Source of the DNA: an uncultured Clostridia bacterium
GTDB taxonomy: Bacteria; Bacillota; Clostridia; Christensenellales; UBA1242
DNA: 47,092 nt
Direction of reading: 5' to 3'
Assembly: GCA_947626155.1 (NCBI GenBank)
Contig: CANQRC010000003.1
Location: forward strand, 1-47,092
Under the pieces are notes generated by a model that made no database searches, was not told where the DNA came from, and was given only the letters and a program-made list of their open reading frames with translations. This document shows positions 8,457 to 20,400 of this stretch, one piece after another (positions within the stretch are counted from its first letter, which is position 1; every line of letters starts with the position of its first letter). The position numbers were made by a program, and so were the translations under genes.

Positions 8457-10085
8457 ATGAATAACAAAGATTTAGCAGAACTTCTTTTCCCGGGCGGAAT
8501 GACGACGGAAGAGATTGAAAAAAAATATCCTAAAAGAGGACTGAAAAGTGGCGCTGAGGTCACTCGTTTTGCACCAAGCCCAACCGGCTTTATGCACCTG
8601 GGAGGGTTTTATCAGGCGCTTATTGATTACAACATTGCAAAGCGCAGTGGCGGCGTCTTTTATCTTCGAATTGAGGACACCGACCAAAAAAGAGAGATTT
8701 CTGGCGCAAGCGAAGTTATAATGGATGTTTTGACGGGATATGATTTTATGCCTGACGAATATCAACTTAAAGGCGGCGTGACAATTGGAAATTATGGGCC
8801 TTATTATCAGTCTGAAAGAAAGGAAATTTACCGCGCTTACGCAAAAAAACTTGTCTCTGAGGGCAAGGCTTTTCCATGTTTTTGCAAGAAAACTGAAGGG
8901 CTTGAAGATGTAAAAAAGATGAGGGAAAAGAAATTTGCCGTTGGGCTTTTAGAGGAAAAAGACCCTTGCCGAAACCTCACTTTTGAGCAAATTCAAGAGA
9001 ATATCAAAGCGGGCAAAAAGTTTGCAATAAGATTAAAATCAAACGGCGACGGAAAGGAAAAAATCAAATTCACTGACTGCATCAGGGGCGAAATTGAAAT
9101 TTTGGCAAACAGCAAGGATGCAATTTTGCTGAAAAATGACGGCTTGCCAACTTATCACTTTGCCCACGCCATAGACGACACGCTCATGGGCACAACCACT
9201 GTTGTCAGGGGAGAAGAGTGGCTGCCATCTTATCCGCTTCATCATGAGATTTTTGATGCTTTGGGCTTTAAGAGACCAAAATATATTCATTCGCCAGTCA
9301 TTTACAAACTGAACGAAAAAGGAAACAAGAGAAAACTTTCCAAGCGCAAAGACCCAGAGGCGGATATGCGTTTCTATGACCAAGAGGGCTATCCAAAGCA
9401 GGCGGTTGTGGAATATTTGATAAATCTCATAAATTCCAACTTTGAAATTTGGAGAAAGAACAATCCAAATGCCGACTACCGCGAATTTCCTTTTGACGGC
9501 TTTAAAAACACGGCAAACACTCCACTTTTTGACCTTGTAAAACTCAACGACATTGCAAAAGACGTCATTTCAAAACTGACGGCAGAGCAGTGTTATGAAT
9601 ATTTGCTTTACTGGGCAAAGGAAAATTGTCAAGAAAAAGTTGAATTTTTAACAAAAAATCGCGAATATGTCACAAAAATTTTGAATATTGACCGCGAAAA
9701 GCCAAAACCAAGAAAAGATTTGTATAAGTGGAGTATGTTCTTCGACCTGTTTGACTATATGTTTGGCGAGCCAAAAACTTATGAGGAAGTTGACAGCAAG
9801 GATGACTTTGAAATGGTTCTTAGGGCATATCAACACTACCTTGACCTGTCTACAAAAGATGTTTGGTTTGCCAAGGTGAAAGAAATGGCTGCGCAACTTG
9901 GCTACGCGACCGACAACAGCGAATACAAGAAAAATCCAAATGCTTTTAAGGGCAATGTTGCAAAAGTTTGTGAATACATTAGAATTGCCATAACGGGCAG
10001 AAAAAATTCTCCAGATTTGTTTGAGATTATGACGCTGCTTGGCGAAGAAAAAGTTAAGGAAATTCTTAAAAAGTTTACAAAATAA
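8457..10085 (+). CDS. gltX: Glutamyl-tRNA synthetase (GlxRS family)
   Basis: This class I synthetase charges tRNA(Glu), or possibly also tRNA(Gln), with glutamate. The 542-residue protein shows TRFAPSPTGFMHLGG (36-50; the HIGH box reads HLGG), FYLRIEDTDQKRE, the WLPSYPLHHEI region and the KMSKS-equivalent KLSKRKDPEAD. About 30 residues precede the TRFAPSPTG motif (LAELLFPGG...KYPKRGL), an extension that I recall from clostridial members and that argues for a correct start at 8457; a Shine-Dalgarno sequence (AGAGGAA) supports it. It follows the lipoprotein gene by 10 nt and appears to be the last gene of the dnaB operon. Confidence 0.93.
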   Translation: MNNKDLAELLFPGGMTTEEIEKKYPKRGLKSGAEVTRFAPSPTGFMHLGGFYQALIDYNIAKRSGGVFYLRIEDTDQKREISGASEVIMDVLTGYDFMPDEYQLKGGVTIGNYGPYYQSERKEIYRAYAKKLVSEGKAFPCFCKKTEGLEDVKKMREKKFAVGLLEEKDPCRNLTFEQIQENIKAGKKFAIRLKSNGDGKEKIKFTDCIRGEIEILANSKDAILLKNDGLPTYHFAHAIDDTLMGTTTVVRGEEWLPSYPLHHEIFDALGFKRPKYIHSPVIYKLNEKGNKRKLSKRKDPEADMRFYDQEGYPKQAVVEYLINLINSNFEIWRKNNPNADYREFPFDGFKNTANTPLFDLVKLNDIAKDVISKLTAEQCYEYLLYWAKENCQEKVEFLTKNREYVTKILNIDREKPKPRKDLYKWSMFFDLFDYMFGEPKTYEEVDSKDDFEMVLRAYQHYLDLSTKDVWFAKVKEMAAQLGYATDNSEYKKNPNAFKGNVAKVCEYIRIAITGRKNSPDLFEIMTLLGEEKVKEILKKFTK

Positions 10086-10099
10086 TCAAAAAAACGCAA

Positions 10100-10125
10100 A
10101 AAAATCAAAAAAAACAGTGATTTTT
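10100..10125 (+). terminator. Weak A/T-rich hairpin after gltX
   Basis: AAAAATCA (10100-10107) pairs with TGATTTTT (10118-10125). The stem is weak and its T-run is part of the second arm, so it may only partly separate gltX from trpS. Confidence 0.35.
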
Positions 10126-10145
10126 AACAAAAATTTGAGGTTTTT

Positions 10146-11204
10146 ATGAAAAAAGATGTCATTTTGACGGGAGATAGGCCAACGGGAAACTTGCATATTG
10201 GACACTACGTTGGCTCAATTTCAAACCGCTTGAAACTTCAAGAGAAGGGTGACTTTGAGAAGTTTTACATCATGATAGCAGACACTCAGGCGCTGACGGA
10301 CAACAGTGATAATGTTGACAAAGTGAAAAATAACATTATTCAAGTGGCGCTTGACTATCTTTCTGCGGGTATTGACCCCAAAAAAGTGAACATTTTCATA
10401 CAATCTCAAGTGCCAGAACTTGCGGAAATTACAATGTATTTTATGAATTTGGTCACCGTTTCAAGGCTGACGCGAAACCCAACTGTTAAGGAAGAGACCA
10501 AACAAAGGGGTTTTTCTTCCTCCATGCCTGTGGGGTTTATGTGTTATCCAATCAGTCAGGCGGCGGACATCTTGGCGTTTGGCACAACTTGCGTGCCTGT
10601 GGGCGAAGACCAACTTCCAATGATTGAACAGACAAGAGAAATTGCAAAATCTTTCAACAGCTCCTACGGCGAAACTTTCATTTTGCCAAAAGCGTTTTTG
10701 CCAGACAGCAAAGTGTGCCAAAGGCTTGTGGGAACTGACGGCGACTTAAAAATGAGCAAGTCTGCAGGAAACTGCATCTATCTTAAAGATGAACCGGATG
10801 TGATAAAAAGCAAAATTATGAGCGCTTACACCGACCCAAATCACATCAAAATTTCTGACCCGGGAAAAGTTGAGGGTAATGTCGTGTTTTCTTATCTTGA
10901 TGCGTTTTGCACTGACGAAAGTTTTAAAGAATTTTTGCCTGAATACAAAAATTTGGAAGAACTCAAAAGCCACTACCGAAAGGGCGGCCTTGGGGATGTT
11001 AAAATTAAGTTGTTTTTAAATAATATTCTTCAAAAACTGCTTGAGCCAATGAGAAAAAGAAGAAAAGAATATGAAAAAGACCTTGACCAAATTTATAAAA
11101 TGCTTTTTGAAAATGGCGTCAAGGCAAGAGAAGTTGCTGCTCAAACACTTGAAAAAATGAAGTCTGCAATGGGAATTGATTATAATAAATTTTTAAAAAA
11201 ATAA
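10146..11204 (+). CDS. trpS: Tryptophanyl-tRNA synthetase
   Basis: This class I synthetase charges tRNA(Trp). The 352-residue protein has the N-terminal signature ILTGDRPTGNLHIGHYVGS (HIGH box HIGH near residue 17), IMIADTQALTD, LPMIEQTREIA and the KMSKS motif in LKMSKSAGNCIYL. A Shine-Dalgarno sequence (TTTGAGG) lies 6-7 nt before the ATG. It is 60 nt after gltX with only a weak hairpin between, so two synthetase genes may be partly co-transcribed. A strong terminator overlaps its stop codon. Confidence 0.96.
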   Translation: MKKDVILTGDRPTGNLHIGHYVGSISNRLKLQEKGDFEKFYIMIADTQALTDNSDNVDKVKNNIIQVALDYLSAGIDPKKVNIFIQSQVPELAEITMYFMNLVTVSRLTRNPTVKEETKQRGFSSSMPVGFMCYPISQAADILAFGTTCVPVGEDQLPMIEQTREIAKSFNSSYGETFILPKAFLPDSKVCQRLVGTDGDLKMSKSAGNCIYLKDEPDVIKSKIMSAYTDPNHIKISDPGKVEGNVVFSYLDAFCTDESFKEFLPEYKNLEELKSHYRKGGLGDVKIKLFLNNILQKLLEPMRKRRKEYEKDLDQIYKMLFENGVKAREVAAQTLEKMKSAMGIDYNKFLKK

Positions 11205-11236
11205 CGCAAAAATTCAAAAAATGCGTTATTTTTTAA
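11199..11236 (+). terminator. trpS terminator
   Basis: AAATAACGCA (11199-11208) pairs perfectly with TGCGTTATTT (11222-11231), followed by a long T-rich run. The trpS stop codon lies inside the first arm. Confidence 0.85.
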
Positions 11237-11494
11237 TTTTTTTGCAATTTTTTGCCCATTTTTTTTGCATTTTTTTATTTTTCTAAATTTTTTGTCTATT
11301 TATTTTAATTTTAAAAAATCTTGAAAATAATTTTTGGTTTGTTTTTTAGGCGTCAAGCGTGTTTTTTTTGATTTTGTGTATATATTAAATAATAAACTCA
11401 AAATTTGTGTTTTTGCTTGCTTTTTGAAGACTCAATTTTGTATAATTAAAATATAAATTTGGGTCGATCTTGCCTGCCAATTTCGAGGGGTGCA
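11232..11494 (+). promoter_or_regulatory. AT-rich intergenic region with promoter of the giant gene
   Basis: This stretch holds no gene. It begins with T-rich homopolymer-like sequence. A promoter candidate is TTGCTT (11417-11422), an 18-bp spacer and TATAAT (11441-11446), giving a leader of about 40 nt that carries a GAGGGG Shine-Dalgarno sequence (11485-11490) before the ATG at 11495. Unlike the leaderless genes nearby, this gene has a conventional leader. Confidence 0.65.
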
Positions 11495-14400
11495 ATGAAA
11501 AAAAATTTCTTTTTTCTTTTGATTATGATTTTCAGCATTTGCGGAGCGCTTAGTTATTTTGAAACGCCTGCGCAACTCTCTTATGCTGTCAGCACAAATG
11601 TCAGCACTTGGGATCTTAACGGTAAAGATTCCTATGAAGATTTGGGAGGAAGTGATTTTCAGGGGGTGACTGAATCGGAATATTTTGCCACAAGCAATGC
11701 GGCTTACATAAATTCGGCTAGGGGCTTTGCTTACTTTGCTTATCTTGTAAACAACAATAAAGACACAATGAGCACGAAAACCGTTTACCTGAATGTGGAT
11801 GTTGATTTGGGAGATTATGAGTGGAAACCTATCTTCAACTTCCAGGGCGATTTTAACGGGCAAGGGCATTATGTTTACAATTTGAAAATAACAAAAGTTA
11901 CACAATCCAGCGGACAATATTATGCGGGCTTATTTGGAAGTTATTCGGCCAGCAGTAAAAAGAGCATTTCAAATCTGCATTTAAGAAATGCTGATATAAA
12001 CATCCAAAATGGGGTTTCCGGCACTGCTTATGTCGGCGGCATTTTGGGAGGCCTTGGTGTGAACGCATTAAGTTCTTCAAACTCGGCTTCCGTTTCAAAC
12101 TGCTCAGTAAAAGGAAACATTTCGGTAAAATCTTCAAGCGGCAGCGTTGATGTCGGGGGTGTTATAGGTGGCGTTTGGAATAATGACGGCGTCAGCAAAA
12201 TTATGTCTTCCGGCAAGATAACTGTTGATGCGGCAAACATAAATGTTGGCGGTCTTGTGGGCAGTTTTGTTAGCGGTGCGCTTAAAAACAGTTACTCTGA
12301 AGCGGACATAACTCTTAACTCCTCAAATGAAACTTCTGTGAAAAATGTCGGCGGTCTTGTGGGCTATTTAAAAGATAGTGCCTCCAATTCTTCCTCTTGG
12401 TACACAAGGGTTGCAAATGTTTCGGATTCATATTTTAAGGGCGTGGTCAATACTCCTCAGTCCTATGTAAGGGTTGGTGGAATTGTTGGCAGAATGGATG
12501 TTTTGGGCGCCGAGGAGAACAACACAATCTCAAATGTGTTTAATGTGGGGCAAATTACCGCCGGCAATGTCTCAACCAACGCGTCCAAAGCCGGTCTTGT
12601 TGGCTGGGCAACTTGGCAAACTGGAAAGACGGGCTCGGGACTGCTTAAAAATTCGTTCGCAAAAGATTTTTCAACGGAGCAACTTTTTAAAACAAATTCT
12701 TCTTCATCTGGCTCGCAAAGTTTCTCTGGCAAAGGGCTTGTTGGCAGCGAACTTGCAAATTTGGACGAGTTTTCAAAGACAAAAGGCTTTTATGAGAACG
12801 AAAAGTTTTGGGAAACAGAAAATGCTTGGGACTTTGAGAATACTTGGGAAATCCAAAGTGGGCTGAACGAAGGTCTGCCATACCTTCGCGGAGTTTATCA
12901 AATGGGCGCAGCCAACAATGACCAAGACTTGTCACAACAGGCTCAGTTGAGGGGCGCAGGAACGGCGCAAAACCCATATCTTATTGAAACGGCTGGAGAT
13001 TTTGCTTATCTTACAAGCACATCTACAATTTGGAACGGCAATTATTTTTCGCTTCAAAACAACATTGATATGAGCAATAAAACTTGGGTGCCAATTGGAA
13101 ATGAAAACAACCCATTTTCTGGCGTTTTTGACGGAAATGGCTTCACAATAAGCAATTTGACAAGTTCTTATTTAAATGCTTTTTCAAGCATAGGCTTGTT
13201 TGGACAAACGCAAAATGCAGTTATCAAAAATTTGACCATTGAAAACTGTGATTTTTACTCAACGGCAAGCGCAAAAATTGGGGCCTTTGTTGGAACTGCA
13301 GGCAGCGAAACTTATTTGATAAATGTAAAAAATTCCACTTCTTATAACGCTGTTGGCGACGGAAACGTCACAAAAATCAAGGGAAAGTTGAATGCAGAGG
13401 GAAGAGAAAACTTTGACGGCTACGACATTACAATAGACCCTAACGGCGGAACATTTTATAGCCCTAACAAACAGGCTTATAGAGGCGAATATCACATCAT
13501 TTTGAGAGAAGACGGCTCGGTGCTTTCGCAAGAAATAGATACAACTTTTGGACGAAGCATTCCTGACATTTCCACTCAATATGGAAAGGCCGACACAATT
13601 ATAAGAAGAGGCTACAAGAGGCTTGGTTTTTCTGCATCAAAAGAGGACAATGTTGTATCTGACGCCGGCGCAGAAGTGTTGACTGATGCTGAGCAAATAT
13701 TGGCTGCTGCAAAAGAAAATTTGCAACTTTACACAGTTTGGCTTTCTGGTGCTGACGGCGCGCTGCTGACGCAAGAGTTGTATGTTGTTTACAACCAATA
13801 TGAAGTGGCAAACTTTGATGCGGAATTAAACTCAGGTGCATCATACTTAACCAGCAAATTTTATAGCCAAAACAGAGAGTTCAATTTAGACGGCTTTGGC
13901 GCAACCTATGGGCATGGTGAGACAATAGATGGAATAAATGAAGATAACGTCTATGCCAAATTCCAACTTATTTATGACGCCCAAACTGAGGAATATGAAA
14001 ATGTTTTGTGGGGCGAGCCAGAGTATTCTGACGGCACAGTAAAAAAACTTCGAGACGGATTTGTTGTTGCTGGTCTTCACACTGGCTTTGATGGAACTGA
14101 TTTTGAGGACGATGTAATTAGTCCTTCTTTTGGCTTCATAAATGAGCAATTTAGCCCTGTTTTGTATGCAGAATGGAAGGGCCTGCCATCTTCCGGCGGA
14201 AGCGAAGGAAATTATTCTCAAAAACTGAAGATAACTTTCAAAAAATCTATTGACAGCACTCAAAAGTGGACAGGCTTTGACAACTTTACCTGGGAAGAAG
14301 TTTTTGGGATTAGTAAAGAGAAGAATGTTCACTTGGAGGGAATTTCAACAGATGAGCAGGTTCATACGTATTCTCAAAATTCTATAGGCTCTCAGACAGA

Positions 14401-17400
14401 AGATTTGGTGGTTGAGTTTACATTTGGCACAAATTACAGCGACAGGGCCAACAACTATCTTCATCTTTACACCGACAACATTCAAGCCGGCTTTAACATG
14501 GGCAGGGCAAGTTTGAAAAATAGCCCAGAAGACACAAATTTTGGAAAACTTAAAACCACTCTTGACGTGGACGACGAAACGGGACTGCATAATTTTGATA
14601 TAAGCGGCACCAAGATTTACAACCTTGTTGGAGACAATGAACTTGAAATTTATATTGAAAGACAAGAAATCTTTTCTGATGTCACAATCAGCGACAATGT
14701 TCAATTTGCTTTGTCGCCATTTGTTGAGGTTGAGGGCGCGTCTTCCTATGAAATCTCAATAACAAAGGGAGAAGAAAGCAAGGCAATTTCCGCTGAGGAG
14801 CAAATTTTTGGCTATGATTTTAAAAACAATCAAGTTTTGCTTATGTCTAAGGACGGGGCAATTAAAGAGGAAAGTTTAACTGACGAGTTTAAACTTGACA
14901 CGGCGGATGAGAAACTTTTGTTTACCGTGACCTATCATTTGAATGATGCAGATACTCAAAAATTCTACTATGTTTATAAATATGAACAAAAAGGCGATAA
15001 TAACTGGCTAGCGCTGTATTCAGCTGACGAAGACGGAAACGAAAAATTGCTTATAATGGCCTTGAAAGATGTTGAGGCGACAAACAAAGAAATTCAAAGC
15101 CAACTTGTTACATTTTCAAATTCCAAACAAAATTTTGCCCTGATTTATAAGACGGAAGAGGGCTTTAGCGTAAGCACAAGAGAGCCAAACTTCTTGGAGG
15201 CGGTAAAGGTTGAGGGCAAAGAGGGGGATGCCGTTGTAAGAGGATATTTTGGATATAAAGACGTCAATGAGTTTGCTGGCAGAGGCATTGCACTTTTAAC
15301 TTCATATAACTCAATTTTCCTAAACTATAATTTTGAGTATGATGGAAACAGAAATCAGGAGTTGTTTGACACTTTCAAACAAGCCAGCACGCTTGTTTCA
15401 CAAGCAAATTATCAGACAACAACTGACGGCCCTACAAGTGAGCTTAGCATGGCGGCGAATGCTCAAAAATATTTCCGCCTTAACACAAGCGCAAAAGTAA
15501 CCCTTGTTTCTGTTGAGCTTCAAAAGGATGCCCAAGGGCAAACGCCTGCGGCAGTTAATAATGAATACACAATTTCTGAGCCATTTTCATTTAATATTGA
15601 CCTTGACGAGGGCAAAGAAAAACTTGTTGCTGGGCAATACACTGTGACTGTGCACTTTGAAGATGTTACATACAGCGTAAACTATGGCGCAAAATTTGTG
15701 TCGCACTCAAATATGAAAAACTTTGAAAGCCTTGTAGGAAAGGGCGAAAATTATACAACACTCTTGAAAGACTATGACGGAGATTATTTGACAGTAAGTG
15801 AAAATTTGCAAGATGCTCAAGAAAAGTCTTCAAAACTTGAAAACGCCGACGCAGAAGTTAAACTTCTTCAAAAAACGGACCTTCTTTATAACGACGAGAT
15901 TTCGCTTAAACAAAACGAGGAAAATGTTGGCAAAATTGGCGTAAACTACTATGGCTTTTATTTGAGAACCAACACGGGCAGAGAACTCAACAAAAGAGTT
16001 GAGTATTCAAACACGTTGGGCGCTATTTATGACGGCGTTTCAAGAACAACAGGGGAAGATTCTGCTGTTGGAAAATATATTCTGAATGTCATTGTCATCT
16101 TTGAAGTTAGAGAGATGACGCTTGAAGTCAGCAACACTATTATTGTTGAGAATTTTGACAACACGGGTGTTGAAAGCCATGCAACCTTGAACAAAGACTT
16201 AAAAATAGAATTTTCATCTACGCCAAAAAAGTATGAATATAAAAACATTTCGGGCGATGGGCAAAGTACCACCTTAAACTTTGCATTTCCAATAAGTAGC
16301 CAAGGAAATGAAGTGGGCTATGATATTGTTGGAGTAAGAATCTTGCACGGCGGCGAAAAAGTTGACCTTGACGACGGACAATGGGAAAGTGAAAACAGCG
16401 GAACGCCTAATGCGTTTGAAAAAGATTTTAAAGAAACTTTTGACAAACTTCTAGAAAACCAAACTGAAACAACGCAAAATTATTCTTTCCAAATTGTTGT
16501 TAAGCAAAAAGTGGCAGAAATTATTTTGCATTCTGGCGCAGGGGAGACTTATAGGCAAGAAAATTCAAGGGCAGGAAAAGTTACAAATTCAAATGGCGAA
16601 GATGTTACAAACAACGCTTACACCACAACCGCTTACTTTGGCGGCTCAACAGTTTCTTTGACTGATGGAACGGTTATGATTGGCGAAAAAGCAGAGTTTA
16701 TTAGAAATCTCTTTGTGACCAGATATGGCTACACTCCAAATGGCTGGAATATCCATTATGGCGGAGACGGAGAACTTGAAGATTTGTATATTGGCTACTC
16801 ATTTACTTTCAACTTAAGCACCCAACAATATTCAACTTATGAAGATGGCAGTTACAAATTCCATATTTATATGTGCTGGGACGCTTTAGGCTTTAAAATT
16901 TCCTTTGACAGCAACGGCGGAGAGGAAAGAGTGGCGGACCTTAGCATTGATTTCGATGAAAAAATTGACTTTAACTCCCTTAAAACCGTTTCAAGAGCCG
17001 GCTATTCTTTCAAGGGATGGGCGCTTCAAAACAACTTGCTCTTTGAATATAGCGGCACGCAATTTTCGATTGCAAATGCCGTTATTTCTGGCGACAGTGT
17101 AATCATTTCGGACACAAAATACTTTGCAAAAGACGGCGACGAGTGGCTTTACGCTTACAGCGGAAATATTCAACTTTTGGCGCAATGGGAGGCAAACTCT
17201 TATAAGGTGACTGTTGATTTCAACAGAAAAAGCGCTGGCGGCGAGACCAAGACATTTGATATTATTTATGAAAAGCAAGACGAATTTAAAAAGATTCTCA
17301 GCGATGAAGAATTGCTAAATTTAACAAGAAGCAAATTTACTTTTGCTGGCATTTATTATATTTTAAATGACAATCTTGTGCAGCTTTTGGAAAGCAATTT

Positions 17401-20400
17401 GCTTGTCAATGGAGAAATGGGGGTTGACATTACATCTCACACGGCGGCAGGAACAAATGTTCTGACCTTGTATGTTGGCTGGACTTTCGACTATGAAAAC
17501 GGCTACAGTTTGGAGTTGACAGACAAAGATTTTGAGCAGCAGGTCTATGACGGAAGCGCAAAAACAATTGACCTTTCCAAAAAATTTACCGCAGACAACA
17601 TTGCATCAAAGTCTGGGTTCGTAATTCCTGGCAAGGACGGAAAATTTATTGGCGTTGAAGAGGACAACAATGTTTCTCTTTCCTTTGAAGTTGACGGACA
17701 GGCTCGCGACCAATTCACTGTTTCTCAAACAAACGCTGGGCAATATATATTCTACTTGACCTTAGTTTTGACTGATAATTCCAAAAATGTGAGCGGGCAA
17801 GACATTGTTGGACAGGTTGCCATTTCCTTTACTTTCACAATCACGCCTGCGTCTGTTGACGCTCAAACTGATGACGAGCAATATAGATTTGTGTTTGCCA
17901 AGATGATTATTGAGCCATATTATATTAAGTCTGAAATTGACGAATTAGAAAATTTTGAAGCAATTGTTTCTTATCTTTCAGAAAAAGAAAGCGCAAGAGC
18001 GGGCGATGCGGACACGCTTTTGACCACTGCAGAGCCACAAGATGCCTTTAACTATATTATATTTAAGCATTACAACTTGGGGATAACAACCGGGACGCAA
18101 TATGTTGATTACAAAAATTGGACCTATCAAGATTATTTAGATTATAAAGAAGAAAACGGAGAAGAAGTTGAAAATGTCCGCAATTTGCTTACATATTTTG
18201 ACTATTTTACATATGGCTCGCAAGAGAAAAACTTTGAGGCTTCTTTCTCTTCACAGGGGATATTCTCTCTTGGCGAACTCGCAACAAAAGACGAGCTTTC
18301 AATTACTTCCATCAAAATTTACACTGATGTTGCAAGTTTTATGCCAAATCTCAGTTACACTTTGCGCGTGTTTGTGGATGCAAAAGACAAACAGAAGCTA
18401 AACAACTTCTATCTTTCAACTGACGGCGAAGATTATTATTTTGACTTTGGAAATGCAACGCTGCTTAAAGAAGTGTTGGAGGTGAACAATCACTCGGATT
18501 ATGACTTTGCATATTATATGATGACATCCTCAAGCAGAGTTGAGGCTGGATTTGATGCCGACATTGAAAATGAGCAATTGCAAGACAAAATTAAACTTGC
18601 AAAAGATGCGTTAAAGACAAAATATGGAAGAGATTTCTATTTGGTTGATGCCGAAAGATTGATATTTGCATCAGCAAATGTTTTCACGTCAACAACGGGC
18701 TCTGCGGAAAAAGATACAACATATACTTTCAAGCAAGAGGGGGATTTCCTTCATTTTGACAACGTATTAGCATATGCGCTGAAAGATATAGAGGTTGAGC
18801 CAAACTTGTTTGAATTTGAAAACGTTTCAAGCATATTTAACCTCACCATGAACGAAAGTTATGAGTTTAAAATTCTTGGCTTGCAGGATGTTTATCACAT
18901 AGTGCTTCAAGCAAACTATTTCACCCAACAAGACGGCGAGTTTGTAACTAGTGTTCTAGACGCAACAACATTGCAAGAGTTGAAAGTCTCAACAGACTTC
19001 TTGAAAGACTTTTTGTATATTTCTGATGTGAGATACACCTCAAATGAAAGTGTGGGAATGTTAAGTTTGGATGACACAAAATCTTTAAGCGAAAGAAAGA
19101 GAGTTTACGCTGATGAAAGGGTGTTTATTGCGGATATCATGACTATGAACGGCTACCAAATTGACATTTATGTAAGCAGAGCGGTTACTCAAATCACATT
19201 TAACACAAAACAATTTATAAACAACAATGTTGGAATTTTTGCTTGGAAAAACTCCGACATGGTTTCAGAGTCAGAACTCAAAGCGCAGTGGACACTCCCA
19301 ATCAGTTACACTTGGGAGGCAGAAACTGTTGCAGACCAAGAGTTCTCCGCTCAGACAATAAGCCTGTATGCCATCTACACCGACCTTATATATGTTAGTT
19401 ATAACAACATTCCTGGCGAAGATGAAATTCCTGCTGAGCGCAGGTCTCACGCGCTAATCAAACTTGGCGTTTCAACTTACGACGATGTCTATAAGCCAGA
19501 AGTAAGCGGCTTTACACTTGACAGCCTTATTTACAGCGGGGATATCACATTTAAGGGCTTGTTTGCCAACGGCGGAGAAGGGATTTATCATCCAACATTC
19601 TATGACGCAAACAGCCCAGCCTCAATCTTTAAGTGCGTGGACATAACTTGCTATTGGACAATGGATGTTGATATTCTCTACGAGGCGTTTAATGGCGACA
19701 ATTATGTCTACACAACAGATATTTATGACTTTACAGACACTTGGAATGTAAACACTTTGCTTCATATAAGAAATGAAAACAATGTTTTGTTTGATTATTC
19801 CTATAAATGGGTGAAAGTTTTGGACGGCGAGGAAAAAGTTATTTCTCAAACAGAAGAGTTCGCCTTGGAGGGAAAGGGAAGTTATGCAGAAAGTGGGAAA
19901 TACAAACTTTACATCACTTCCAACTTAAAGGAGAAATATTCAAAATATGTTGCCGAAGACGGTGTAAGGGGCGGAAAAACAGATTACACATTCACATTGA
20001 ATTTTGTTAGAAGAAAACTGACGTCAATTACGCCAAGCAACACCACAGCGGATTATAATGGAAGAGAGCAAATTTCTGATTGGAGCATAACCTTTACTTA
20101 CACAAATTCAAGGGGGCGAGAGGCTAGCTACAGCTCAACATATTCGCCAGACTCGGCGTTCCTTATCAAATATGAAGACGCTGAAACGAAGAGCATGAAA
20201 GACGCAGGCGTTTACACTATAAGATACACAATCAGCAGCGACGACTATGATATTTCCGAATTGGACCAAGATTCCTATAATGTGTTTGATGAAAACGGGA
20301 CTTACTATTATCAATTTGAATATACAATAAATGCAATTGTTGTTGAAATTGACACTTTTGAGGTTGAAAAAACCTTTAACACACTTGTTGGGCAGACCGT

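Noticed and set aside
11232..11340. T-rich stretch considered as an RNA gene or replication origin
   Set aside because: It is simple A/T-rich sequence with no repeated boxes or stable structure beyond the trpS terminator.
11432..11917. 161-codon minus-strand frame at the start of the giant gene
   Set aside because: Antisense to the promoter, leader and signal peptide of the giant gene and without a plausible product.
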